The translations under genes were made by a program, and so were the position numbers. From JACCZX01 sp963824935 (lineage in GTDB: Bacteria > Pseudomonadota > Gammaproteobacteria > Burkholderiales > Burkholderiaceae_F): a stretch of 64,000 nucleotides of DNA. Location of the stretch: contig CAWGRF010000023.1 in assembly GCA_963824935.1 (NCBI GenBank), forward strand, positions 186,001-250,000, given 5' to 3'. Positions 52,195 through 60,243 of the stretch are shown here, piece by piece (position 1 is the stretch's first letter; every line of letters starts with the position of its first letter). The notes below the pieces were generated by a model, which saw only the letters and a list, made by a program, of their open reading frames with translations, ran no database searches and had not been told where the DNA came from.

Positions 52195-53727
52195 TTACGT
52201 CCACGGTTTCGGCATCGTCGACAGCGTCAGCAGCCGCTGCTCGACATCGCGCACGCGCTCCGGCTCAAGCGAAACGAACCACGCCTGCACGGACTTTTTC
52301 AAGGGTGCCGACCTCGACAGTTGCGGCAGAAGGCTCACAGCAACCGAAGCATCGTTCAATTGCCCCAGCGCGTCCTGCAACTCAGACAACGCGTCGATGT
52401 AGCGCGCCGTCGCCGCCTTCGGCAATGCAGGGCTGAACAGATCGAGCGCGTACCGCAAGCGCTTGGCGAGGATGCGCACTCGATGCCGCCTCTGCGGCGT
52501 CAGTGCTGCAAAAAAATGCGCGGCATTAAAGAGCCTCTTCGCGGCGCGCCCCAATACCGGCGCAGCCGCGTCGGCCAACAGCTCCGCGTCTGCCGGCGCA
52601 GGTGTCATGCACCAGCGCTCGGCGTTTAACACGAGCGTGGCGTAACGCCTCGATCGCACCGCGCTGCGGATTTTCTTGCGCTGTTGGAGGCGCCGCCGAT
52701 CGGCTTTTGCGATCAGCGCATTGGCCGCATCCAACCCGACACCTTCGCGCAGTGATGGCAACGTTTCGTCGGCCATCACATCCCAGTCGCGCGTCTTGCC
52801 CAACGCACCCGCCAACCAGCGCAACTCTTCGGCGAGCCGTTCCGGCACGTCGCGCTGCGCGCGATCGAAAAGCCGAAGTGCGGAACGAACGCGCCTCAAC
52901 GCGACCCTGGCCTGATGCACATACTCGACATCGTCGTAGCGCAGCAGAAGCTCGGCATTCGCCGTTAACACGGCAATGCCATGCCTCACCGCTGCACGCA
53001 GCGCGCGCGCCGTTGACATCTTCGGCGTCAGGCCCCGTACGAACCCCTTGGCCGATGCGGCAACGGCAGACGGCGGACGCTGCGCTACGAGCTGGTAGCC
53101 GCGCTCGGCCTTGCTGCGCGAAACCGGGGTCAACGTCGGCGGCGCCTTGCTCCTCGCGCCGAGGAGTTCAAGCGCAGCGTCGACCAGCGCGGCCGGTTCG
53201 CCCCGCTTCAACTCAAGTTCAACTTCGCAGATCGGCTCGCTTAGCGGCGCACCCTTGCGCTCGGCTCCTACCTGCCCGACGTCGAGCGCCACTTCGATCG
53301 TTGCATCGCCGTGTTCCAGCTGCCACCGCGCGCGCCGGGCTCGCGTGCGAAACAAGGGTCGCAAAACGGGCTTGGACTCTTGTTTCGCCAGCAATTCCGG
53401 CAACGGCGATTCGGCCAGGCGCGCAAGATCGAGCCGTCCCTGCCCGCGCAAGACGCGAGCCGGCGTTTCCCATTCGCCGCGCCGGCTCAGTGCACCGCCA
53501 CCGCCCTCGTCCTTCAGGGTCTGCACCCACCGTCCGTCGATTCGGCGCACGCGCAGCGCCATGCGGTGCCGGTGCAATAAGTAATCAGCCGTGTCGAAGT
53601 AGACGTTGTCGATTTCCACTTCCGAACACGCCACCTGCGACAGCAGCGCGCTCTGCTTCAGGCGATCGATGTGGTTCGGATCGAGTTGAAGCTTGAGTTC
53701 GGTCTCGACGGGATCGGCTGCTGGCAT
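52195..53727 (-). CDS. CYTH and CHAD domain protein (inorganic triphosphatase type)
   Basis: A 510-residue cytoplasmic protein. The CYTH domain (about 1-215) starts with the ExExK signature Glu8-Glu10-Lys12 in VETELKLQL, followed by YFDTADYLLHRHRMALRVRR. The CHAD domain (about 255-505) has conserved histidines, EYVHQARVALRRVRSALRLF and RRHRVRILAKRLRYALDLF. CYTH enzymes hydrolyse inorganic triphosphate; CHAD binds polyphosphate. It converges with the usher-like gene, with three bases between the stops. No polyphosphate kinase or exopolyphosphatase lies nearby. Confidence 0.93.
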   Translation of the reverse strand: MPAADPVETELKLQLDPNHIDRLKQSALLSQVACSEVEIDNVYFDTADYLLHRHRMALRVRRIDGRWVQTLKDEGGGGALSRRGEWETPARVLRGQGRLDLARLAESPLPELLAKQESKPVLRPLFRTRARRARWQLEHGDATIEVALDVGQVGAERKGAPLSEPICEVELELKRGEPAALVDAALELLGARSKAPPTLTPVSRSKAERGYQLVAQRPPSAVAASAKGFVRGLTPKMSTARALRAAVRHGIAVLTANAELLLRYDDVEYVHQARVALRRVRSALRLFDRAQRDVPERLAEELRWLAGALGKTRDWDVMADETLPSLREGVGLDAANALIAKADRRRLQQRKKIRSAVRSRRYATLVLNAERWCMTPAPADAELLADAAAPVLGRAAKRLFNAAHFFAALTPQRRHRVRILAKRLRYALDLFSPALPKAATARYIDALSELQDALGQLNDASVAVSLLPQLSRSAPLKKSVQAWFVSLEPERVRDVEQRLLTLSTMPKPWT

Positions 53728-53873
53728 CGGCGGTGCGTCGCTGATCGCTCAGTTTATCGGGCGAGCCGGCGCGGTTCGTGACAACGACCACGTTCGTCCC
53801 GTGCCTGCCGGTTCCATCACTTCGGGTATTGCGGTATTGCGCCGCCGGCCGGCCGGCGTAGAGTTGCTGCTCG

Positions 53874-54374
53874 ATGTTGCGTACGAAGAACTTGCTACCG
53901 GCGGTAGCGCTGGCCCTAGTGACGGGGTGTACGACGCCGGGTTCACTAAAGCCCGGCACCACCCTGGATGAAGCGCGCGCAGCGCTAGGCCGTCCGACTG
54001 CCAGTTATCCGCTTCCTACAGGCGGTACTCGCTTGCAATACTCACGTCAGCCGTTCGATCAGATCGTATGGAACGCCGACTTTGACGGGCAGCAGCGGCT
54101 CGTGCAAGTCGAGCAGATGATGCGCGATGAAGCGTTCGCCCGAGTGCGGTCGGGCAAGGACACGCGCAACGACGTGCTGCGTGATTTCGGGCCGCCAGCC
54201 GACACGTTTGATTACAAGCTGCGCGATGAAAGCGCGTGGATGTATCGCTACTACTTGGTAGGTGGCTTTAAAGCCGCGATGTTTATCTACTTTGATCCGG
54301 CGGGCATCGTCAAGCGTACCGAAACCGGGCTCGATCCTTGGGCGATTCGAGACGGCAACGGCCGTAGCAAGTGA
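53874..54374 (+). CDS. Lipoprotein, SmpA/BamE-like fold
   Basis: A 166-residue precursor. The lipobox is ALALVTGC, so Cys19 is lipidated. The mature domain looks like SmpA/OmlA: LKPGTTLDEARAALGRPTAS, then RVRSGKDTRNDVLRDFGPP, a doubled form of the G-x-T-x-x-(E/D)(V/A) pattern used by BamE-like proteins. It is unlike BamE itself in length. Probably anchored in the outer membrane facing the periplasm. No ribosome site is obvious. An HNH gene follows after 64 bases. Confidence 0.75.
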   Translation: MLRTKNLLPAVALALVTGCTTPGSLKPGTTLDEARAALGRPTASYPLPTGGTRLQYSRQPFDQIVWNADFDGQQRLVQVEQMMRDEAFARVRSGKDTRNDVLRDFGPPADTFDYKLRDESAWMYRYYLVGGFKAAMFIYFDPAGIVKRTETGLDPWAIRDGNGRSK

Positions 54375-54438
54375 CCTCCCGCAGACCTTGACATCGAACG
54401 TTTGAAGCACTCGCGCCCATGGCACAATTCGTGCCGCC

Positions 54439-55020
54439 ATGCTTTTCGCGTCTGAGATCGCTGCCAAGATCCTGATCATCGACTCCCATGGACAACCTGT
54501 TCGTTGGGCGTTGATGCAGCGCGCTGCGCGCTATTACGCTTCAGGAAAGGTGATCACCGAGCTTGGCGAAAACCTGTTCGGGATGGCTGGCGGCGTGCAG
54601 GAAGCGACCGGCGCACGCTCGGAGTTCGTTACCAGCTCGATCGTGATGATTCGCGGCCGACACCGCATCCCGTTCGGCCACGCGCACGTCGGGCTCACCA
54701 AGCACCGTCTGTTCGTGCGCGATCGGCAGACGTGCGCGTATTGCGCCAATCGCTTCGCCGAAACTGATCTGACGGTCGAGCACATCGTGCCGGTATCGCG
54801 CGGCGGACGCCATGAATGGACCAATGTCGTGACCGCGTGCCGCTCGTGCAATACACGCAAGGGCAACCGTCGCCCGGAAGAAGCGAACATGCCGCTGATG
54901 TACGTGCCCTATGCGGTATGCCGCAACGAAGGCTTCATTCTCAGCAATCGGCGCATCCTGGCCGATCAGATGACGTTCTTGCAGGCGTCGTTGCCGCGGC
55001 ACTCGCGCTGGGCGCAATAA
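54439..55020 (+). CDS. HNH endonuclease family protein
   Basis: A 193-residue protein. The HNH domain at about 90-150 has RDRQTCAYCANRF (CxxC), VEHIVPVSRGGRHEWTNVV (the His-bearing helix) and ACRSCNTRKGNRRPEEA (second CxxC). The first 85 residues are a separate part with a WALMQRAARYYASGKV stretch. The form is that of chromosomal standalone HNH proteins found widely in proteobacteria, not of restriction or phage enzymes; no methyltransferase is nearby. Role unknown. Confidence 0.85.
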   Translation: MLFASEIAAKILIIDSHGQPVRWALMQRAARYYASGKVITELGENLFGMAGGVQEATGARSEFVTSSIVMIRGRHRIPFGHAHVGLTKHRLFVRDRQTCAYCANRFAETDLTVEHIVPVSRGGRHEWTNVVTACRSCNTRKGNRRPEEANMPLMYVPYAVCRNEGFILSNRRILADQMTFLQASLPRHSRWAQ

Positions 55021-55152
55021 AGAAGGTGTAGCGCTCGTTCAGCTGCTCGGCGCAGCATCACGTCGATCGCCGCAGAATCGCTCTTCGTGAATTCTCGGCG
55101 CCCTTAGCGGTGACAATTCGGTCGATTTCCGATTGCGGGGAGCCTAGCGTTC

Positions 55153-55434
55153 GTGGGCCGGGGGTTCGGCCTAGATCGCAAATGGAGACGCAAATGGCTT
55201 CGAGGCTCAGAGTACGTGGATCAGATACCGCCTGCAGAATCTGCGGCCGGCTTTCCGACGCGCGTCCTTGCCGCCATCGTGGCGACGGTCGGGCTGGTCC
55301 TTATCGACGCAACACCGCAGCTAAGCGCCGAGCCATTGCGTTCACCGCCTGCCGGCGCGGCGCTGAAAGCCGACGGTGCCCCGGATCAGCAGACGCACAC
55401 ACCGGCCGCCGCGGCCAAAGCGAAAAAGTGCTGA
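55153..55434 (+). CDS. Possible small membrane-anchored Ala/Lys-rich protein
   Basis: A 93-residue frame starting at a GTG with a weak site. It holds one hydrophobic segment, TRVLAAIVATVGLVLIDA, and a C-terminal tail rich in Ala, Pro, Thr and Lys that ends AKAKKC. The tail and terminal Cys are like the Lys-rich protein at 5013. The N-terminal 30 residues look unnatural (Trp/Arg-rich), so a real start could lie in another frame behind an indel, for example near the ATG at 55195. Support is weak. Confidence 0.3.
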   Translation: MGRGFGLDRKWRRKWLRGSEYVDQIPPAESAAGFPTRVLAAIVATVGLVLIDATPQLSAEPLRSPPAGAALKADGAPDQQTHTPAAAAKAKKC

Positions 55435-55539
55435 TCGATGATTGGTACCGGCGGTTGCTGAAACCACCCGTCAGCCGCCGTTTCGGACGCGGCTCGCGCC
55501 AGTGCAGGTACACGATCTAGGTCGCGCTTGCTGACACAT

Positions 55540-55561
55540 GTGCCGGGCCGGAGCCCGGCAC
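55540..55561. terminator. Strong GC hairpin, possible terminator or REP-like element
   Basis: A perfect 9-bp stem (GTGCCGGGC at 55540-55548, GCCCGGCAC at 55553-55561) with a CGGA loop, 16 bases past the SWIB stop. There is no T-run on either side. Such elements are often scattered as REP-like sequences; only a genome search could tell. Confidence 0.5.
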
Positions 55562-55577
55562 CCTAACTAACTACTTT

Positions 55578-55955
55578 CTACCGCAGATGCTTGCTGACGT
55601 ACTTGGTCAGTTCGAACATCGACGCTTGCGCCTTGCCGAACAACGCGCGCAGCTTGTCATCGGCGTTGATCATGCGGCGATTGACATTATCTTGCAGCTT
55701 GTTTTTCTTGATGTACTGCCAGATCTTGCTGGTCACTTCGGTGCGAGGCATCGGCGTCGAACCGATGATTGCGGCCAGCGGGCCGGTCGGCATCAGCGGC
55801 TTCATGAACGCTGCGTTTGGCTTCCGGGGCGTACGCTTTTTCGCGACTTTCTTGGTCGTTTTCTTGACTGCCTTCTTCGCGGTTTTCTTTACTGCTTTTT
55901 TCGGCGCTTTTCTGGCCGCCTTCTTTCCCGCTTTCTTTGCCTTCTTCATTGCCAT
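55578..55955 (-). CDS. SWIB/MDM2 domain protein with histone H1-like tail
   Basis: A 125-residue protein. Residues 1-45 are a Lys/Ala-rich tail (KKAGKKAARKAPKKAVKK...) like histone H1 or Alba/HU tails. Residues about 50-125 are a SWIB fold: MPRTEVTSKIWQYIKKNK, then NADDKLRALFGKAQASMFEL and TKYVSKHLR. This pairing is known from Chlamydia and betaproteobacteria and is thought to bind DNA. AAGGAGAAAGCA precedes the start at 55955. A promoter candidate (TTGTAT-16-TAGGAT) lies at 56040-56067 with a long leader. Confidence 0.92.
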   Translation of the reverse strand: MAMKKAKKAGKKAARKAPKKAVKKTAKKAVKKTTKKVAKKRTPRKPNAAFMKPLMPTGPLAAIIGSTPMPRTEVTSKIWQYIKKNKLQDNVNRRMINADDKLRALFGKAQASMFELTKYVSKHLR

Positions 55956-56039
55956 TGCTTTCTCCTTATCGGTTTGAAAATCACAGCGACAGGGTTCTCG
56001 AATAAGAAATGCAGAGAGCGCTCTCGTTGCGTGAGCGCG

Positions 56040-56067
56040 ATCCTAAGCGAATCAGAGTGAAATACAA
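56040..56067 (-). promoter_or_regulatory. Candidate promoter for the SWIB gene
   Basis: On the minus strand TTGTAT (56067-56062), 16-base spacer, TAGGAT (56045-56040), about 85 bases before the SWIB start. Next to it is a large inverted repeat, TCAGAGGGGAA (56085-56095) with TTCCCCCTCTGA (56115-56126), one base bulged, which could be a regulatory site or RNA hairpin. Confidence 0.4.
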
Positions 56068-56246
56068 GAGGAAATTGCAGCTTTTCAGAGGGGAATCGTA
56101 CGTGCGCGACGCAGTTCCCCCTCTGAAGATCGCTATCGGTACGGCCACAAGGCCACGAAAGGTATACAAGATTTGGTTGATTTGGCATCCTCGACACAAT
56201 ATCTGGTATGCCAGTCACCGTCGATAGAAACATCAAACGTAGAGGC

Positions 56247-56270
56247 AAAAAAAAGCCGCCCGCAGGCGGC
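56247..56270 (-). terminator. Terminator after the small exported protein gene
   Basis: On the minus strand GCCGCC (56270-56265) and GGCGGC (56260-56255) form the stem around TGCG, followed by eight T (56254-56247). Confidence 0.85.
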
Positions 56271-56287
56271 GCATTGTTGTTGCGATT

Positions 56288-56536
56288 CTATGGCTTGATG
56301 TTCAGCACAGCCATCGCCTTGGCAAGCGTATCGACCGATTCCTGGTGCTTGCCGGCCTTATGCAGCGTTTCGCCCTCGGCACGGTACTTCTTGACTTCGG
56401 CCATCTGGGCATCGGTCAATTTCGGATTTTTCGCCATCGCATCGTCGATCTTCTTCATATCGGCGGGGCAATGGAATGCGAAAGCCGCGGTCGTGAACAG
56501 CATGCCCGCGGCAGCTAAACAAACACGAAGTTTCAT
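56288..56536 (-). CDS. Small exported protein with tandem-helix pattern
   Basis: An 82-residue protein with a signal peptide (LRVCLAAAGMLFTTAAFA) and a mature helical part: CPADMKKIDDAMAKNPKLTD, AQMAEVKKYRAEGETLHKAG, KHQESVDTLAKAMAVLNIKP. The second and third helices are TPR-like. GGAGG precedes the ATG at 56536; eight upstream codons are dropped. It has its own terminator and stands alone. The role is unknown, probably in the periplasm. Confidence 0.75.
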   Translation of the reverse strand: MKLRVCLAAAGMLFTTAAFAFHCPADMKKIDDAMAKNPKLTDAQMAEVKKYRAEGETLHKAGKHQESVDTLAKAMAVLNIKP

Positions 56537-56625
56537 CGAATGCCTCCGATTGTCTTCCACAGAGTAAAGGGTCGCTCGGTTAGCCGACGGCGGCAGTGTA
56601 ATCCCGCTGCGGTCTGGTCAGGAAG

Positions 56626-57939
56626 CTATGCGTCGCCGCGGCGAGTAGCCACCACAGTGAGCGCCCGAACAATCTGGTACGCGACCCAACTCATCGTCCG
56701 CCGCAGCCAGCTGCGGCGCTCGCACGCGTCGGCGTCGACGACGGTGGATTCGTTTGCGATCGATAGCTCCAGTTCGCGCCGCAGCCGCCGTGCGAACTCG
56801 GTGTCGTACACCGCAACGTTGGCTTCGCGCGCCAGCATCAGGCTATAAGGATCGATGTTGCTGGAGCCCACTGTCGCCCAGCTTTCGTCGACCACCGCCA
56901 CCTTCGCGTGCAAGTAGCTCGGCGTGTACTCGAAGATCTCGATCCCGCATTTCACCAGATCTCCGTAGATCGCCTGCTGCGCATAATGCTGCAGGCGGTA
57001 CTCGACACGTCCCTGAAGCAGCAACCTCACGCGTACACCACGCTCGGCCATCGCGCATAACGCATCGCGAAATTTTCTTCCAGGCAGGAAGTACGCATTC
57101 GCGATCAGCACGTCACGCCGGGCATGGGCGAACGCATCGAGGTATGCGCGCTCGATCGTGTGGCGATGGCGCAGGTTGTCGCGCAGAAGCAGCGCAGCGC
57201 GCACGCCGCCTGGAAGCGGCGCCACCGGCTCGACCTGTTGCGGCCGCGACGATGGTCTGCGCCTGAGCTGCAACACCGAAACCGTCCACCAGAGCCGCGT
57301 GACGGTAAACGCGATCGCGGCAACGATCGGCCCCTCGCACGCAACAGCGAAATCGAAACGGGGCCCGAGCGCGGCACGCACCGGCTCGGGGTCGCGATGG
57401 TGGTGGTCGTCGATGATGTTGATCCCGCCGACGAAGGCCAGCCGCTCATCGATCAGCGCGATCTTGCGGTGCAGCCGGCGCAGCAGTTTCCGATCTAGCC
57501 GCCACCAGCGGGTGCGGCGGAACACGATGACCTTTGCCCCTTGCGGCTTAAGCTGCGCAATCAGCGCGTCGGCTGTCGTCTGTGATCCGAAGCCGTCGAT
57601 CAGCAGGTGCACGGCCACGCCACGCCGTGCTGCCGCCGCCAGAGCATCGGCTACCGCCCGGCCAACGTTGTCGAGTTCGAAGGTATAGGTTTCGAGATAA
57701 ACCGATTGCGCGGCGCCGTTAATGGCGGCAAGCAGGCGCGGAAAGTACTGCTCGCCATTTTTTAGCAGTTCAAGGTGGTTGCCGCTGTAGACGAGCGGCC
57801 GCGCGCTGGCCGTGCGCCCCACTGAACGGCCGACTGAGCGACCCAGCGCGCGGCTCAATGAGCCACGTACTGAAGGGCCGGCGAACGGCGGCGCGGGTCC
57901 CGACTCCGGCCGCGGCTCGCGCAACGCGTCGCCGTTCAT
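56626..57939 (-). CDS. clsB: Cardiolipin synthase B type (phospholipase D superfamily)
   Basis: A 437-residue protein with two HKD motifs: LHRKIALIDERLAFVGGIN near residue 156 and LHAKVAVVDESWATVGSSN near 345. There are no N-terminal membrane segments, as in ClsB; a Gly/Pro/Arg-rich N-terminal 45 residues (with repeats of LGRSVGRSVGR form) precedes the domain. ClsB makes cardiolipin or phosphatidylglycerol. I start at the ATG at 57939, 14 bases after the EEP gene stop; the frame further up is out of register with EEP. The pairing with an EEP-family gene matches the E. coli ybhN-ybhO-ybhP cluster. Confidence 0.9.
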   Translation of the reverse strand: MNGDALREPRPESGPAPPFAGPSVRGSLSRALGRSVGRSVGRTASARPLVYSGNHLELLKNGEQYFPRLLAAINGAAQSVYLETYTFELDNVGRAVADALAAAARRGVAVHLLIDGFGSQTTADALIAQLKPQGAKVIVFRRTRWWRLDRKLLRRLHRKIALIDERLAFVGGINIIDDHHHRDPEPVRAALGPRFDFAVACEGPIVAAIAFTVTRLWWTVSVLQLRRRPSSRPQQVEPVAPLPGGVRAALLLRDNLRHRHTIERAYLDAFAHARRDVLIANAYFLPGRKFRDALCAMAERGVRVRLLLQGRVEYRLQHYAQQAIYGDLVKCGIEIFEYTPSYLHAKVAVVDESWATVGSSNIDPYSLMLAREANVAVYDTEFARRLRRELELSIANESTVVDADACERRSWLRRTMSWVAYQIVRALTVVATRRGDA

Positions 57940-57953
57940 GCCGCCGTCGGGGC

Positions 57954-58763
57954 TCAGGCTACTTCCACGTCCGCGATCAACGGCATGTGATCGGAGCGTT
58001 GCGCCCATTCGACCCCTTTTGGAACGCGAACCTCGTTGACCTTGAACCCGCGCACATAGATTCGATCCAGCTGTAGCCACGGCATCACGCTCGGATACGT
58101 GCGCGCGACGTGCGAGCGCGGTAACTCGCGCCATGGCACCAGCAGGTCGCGCAGACGCGGCTTCCACTGGCGGCGATTGAATTCGGATGCCGCCTCGAAC
58201 ACGTCGAGCTCACGATGCAGCACGTCGTCAACACCGTGCTGCCAGTCGTTGAAATCCCCAGCGATGATCAGCGGCGCCTTCTTCGGAATTTCTGACCTGA
58301 CGAAGTCGATCAGAAACTCCGCCTGCCGCACCCGGCTGCGCTTGATCAGACCAAAGTGCGTATTGATCAGGTGAACGTCGAGCGCGCCCTTCGCAGTTTC
58401 GATGTGCGACACCGCGTGCAACAGCCCGCGCCTTTCAAGCGCGTGGTCCGAGATGTCGTGATTAAGATGGCGGCCGATCGCATGACGCGACACAATCGCG
58501 TTGCCGTGATGGCCATGCGGATACACCGCATTCATGCCATAGGCGCGATGCAGATAGTTGCCCGCGCACAGAAAGTCGAGCTGCGTTCCCTGCGGGTAGC
58601 CGTTGCGTCGAGCGATTCGTTCATTCTTGTCCTGCACTTCCTGCAGGAACACGATGTCGGCGTCGATCGAGTGCAACGCGAGCTTTACTTCGTGAATGCG
58701 GATTCTCTGGCGCAGTCCCGTCACGCCTTTGTGAATGTTGTACGTTGCGACCCGAATCTTCAT
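57954..58763 (-). CDS. Endonuclease/exonuclease/phosphatase family protein (YbhP-like)
   Basis: A 269-residue protein of the EEP fold. The blocks RVATYNIHKGV, IVFLQEVQDKN, INTHFGLI, IAGDFNDWQ and RSDHMPLIADVEV carry the metal and catalytic residues (Asn, Glu, His, Asp-Asn, Asp-His). In E. coli the ybhP gene stands with clsB, as here. The ATG at 58763 is the family start (MKIRVATYN); an ATG at 58793, four bases after the upstream stop, is an alternative. Substrate unknown, perhaps phospholipid-linked phosphate. Confidence 0.9.
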   Translation of the reverse strand: MKIRVATYNIHKGVTGLRQRIRIHEVKLALHSIDADIVFLQEVQDKNERIARRNGYPQGTQLDFLCAGNYLHRAYGMNAVYPHGHHGNAIVSRHAIGRHLNHDISDHALERRGLLHAVSHIETAKGALDVHLINTHFGLIKRSRVRQAEFLIDFVRSEIPKKAPLIIAGDFNDWQHGVDDVLHRELDVFEAASEFNRRQWKPRLRDLLVPWRELPRSHVARTYPSVMPWLQLDRIYVRGFKVNEVRVPKGVEWAQRSDHMPLIADVEVA

Positions 58764-58797
58764 TGGCTGCTGCGTAAGTGGAGGCGACCGCATTTTG

Positions 58798-60243
58798 TCA
58801 GCGCCGAATCTCAAAATAAGCGTCAAAAAGCAGGGGATCGTCAAAGTGCCGGCGCCCAATAAACGCCGTCGCGTGATGACCCCACTGCCGCATTTGCCCG
58901 GCAGATTCAATGCCCATCGGCCAGAAAAACCACCGCTCGGCCCGCTCGGTGCCGGCGATCAATCCGTCTTCGCCATAGGCACTGCGCGTACCACCGGTGC
59001 GACGCGCCAGCGTTGTCAGAGCTCGCTCATCCTGCAGTGTGTACGAGAGGGCGGCTGCATCGGGGTCGGCGCTGATGAGCACGCGCTGCAGATAATGCGT
59101 GCCGGACTCGATCCGCAGTACCGCCCGCTCGCTTGGCCGCGCCGGGCGCACGATCTGCGGCGCGAAAAGACTTTCGTCGAGCGTTGCGGGTAACTCGCGC
59201 ATTTTCACTCTCTCAGTCGGAAAGAAAAGGTGATAGCAGCCGCACGCGTGCATGCTGTCGTAAACGAGCGCCTCGCCTGCCCTATCCAGCGTAACGCGCC
59301 AGACAACCCCATCCAGCTTACCCGCTAACAGATCGAGCGAGCCCTGGCCTGGGCGTTCGCTGAACCAGAATGTGTAGACCAGCTGCGGATGAATCAAGCC
59401 CCCGATCACCATATGCGTCATCCGCGTATAGACAACGGGTGACGCGATGTCGACTTTTACGCGGTCATCTCCATCCAGCGTCAGCGCGCCGGGTCGGTCG
59501 AAGCCGCCGGCGACATCGATCTCCAGCACCGGCGCATGGCGAACCAACAGCGCCGCCCTCTCGGCCGGCGAGAACACCGGAACTCCGAGCACATCGTTAG
59601 ACGGCTGCGGCAAAGGCTCCGACGTGCGTTGCAGCGGCGCGTAGGTTTGCAGCCGGCCGCGTACCGGCAGCGCTTCGACCGGCGAAGCGAAAACCGCGCG
59701 CGTCGCCGCCTGCCAGTTTGCAATCCTGACGGCGAATGGCAGGCGCGTCAGCGGATACAAGCCAAAGGCTCGCATCGCGATGCTGTAGTCGTCCGGTACC
59801 TTCGCCAGGGAGCGCAGGTTCTTTGCGGCCGACGCGTCGGCGGAGGCGAGCAGGACGCGGCAGCGCGCTAGGTCTTCGACGGCAAGCTCCGCATTGGCCA
59901 ACTCGGTCGCACGCGCTGCCTCGTCAAGCCGTTGCAGACGCGTGTGCCACGCCTGCTCCTGCGCCGCATCGCCGGCGCGATCCGCAAGGGCTGCGCTGAA
60001 GCGGTCGACACGCAGATATGGAAATCCGGCGATGCGCGTTGCCTCGGCATCACGCACGCCGAGCGTATCGATGCGACGATCGATATCGGCAAACAATCGG
60101 GCGCAGTATCCGACCGCATCTTCGCGTTCGAGATTTTGCGCAATCGGTGGCGCCGCGTACGGATCGAAGGTTGCGCATCCGCTGACACCAAGCAGCAGGG
60201 ATGCGAGCAGCCATCGCAATGCGGACGACGCAGCGCGCCTCAT
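58798..60243 (-). CDS. Large lipoprotein with a Cys/His cluster
   Basis: A 481-residue precursor with lipobox LLLGVSGC (Cys23). The mature protein is not a family I can name. Conserved-looking blocks are HAPVLEIDVAGGFDRPGAL, TRMTHMVIGGLIHPQLVYTF, and MHACGCYHLFFP, a clustered His-x-Cys-x-Cys-Tyr-His that could bind metal or heme. It ends FDAYFEIRR. Probably at the outer membrane, periplasmic side. The stop is overlapped with the EEP start region by a few bases, and the SRPBCC gene ends inside its start, so it is one unit with clsB and EEP. Confidence 0.75.
   Translation of the reverse strand: MRRAASSALRWLLASLLLGVSGCATFDPYAAPPIAQNLEREDAVGYCARLFADIDRRIDTLGVRDAEATRIAGFPYLRVDRFSAALADRAGDAAQEQAWHTRLQRLDEAARATELANAELAVEDLARCRVLLASADASAAKNLRSLAKVPDDYSIAMRAFGLYPLTRLPFAVRIANWQAATRAVFASPVEALPVRGRLQTYAPLQRTSEPLPQPSNDVLGVPVFSPAERAALLVRHAPVLEIDVAGGFDRPGALTLDGDDRVKVDIASPVVYTRMTHMVIGGLIHPQLVYTFWFSERPGQGSLDLLAGKLDGVVWRVTLDRAGEALVYDSMHACGCYHLFFPTERVKMRELPATLDESLFAPQIVRPARPSERAVLRIESGTHYLQRVLISADPDAAALSYTLQDERALTTLARRTGGTRSAYGEDGLIAGTERAERWFFWPMGIESAGQMRQWGHHATAFIGRRHFDDPLLFDAYFEIRR

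Larger units (their letters stand above)
55021..55577. other. Gap with a weak small gene and a hairpin
   Basis: This 557-base stretch between the HNH and SWIB genes holds one small open frame (55153-55434, listed separately) and a strong hairpin near its right end (55540-55561). The rest shows no convincing gene. Confidence 0.5.

Noticed and set aside
54439..55020. HNH gene as part of a restriction or defence system
   Set aside because: No methyltransferase, helicase or defence gene is next to it, and the form is that of a housekeeping-type standalone HNH protein.
56009..56227. A 72-codon rightward frame opposite the SWIB leader
   Set aside because: Unnatural composition, no ribosome site, and it overlaps an inverted repeat. 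More likely leader sequence.
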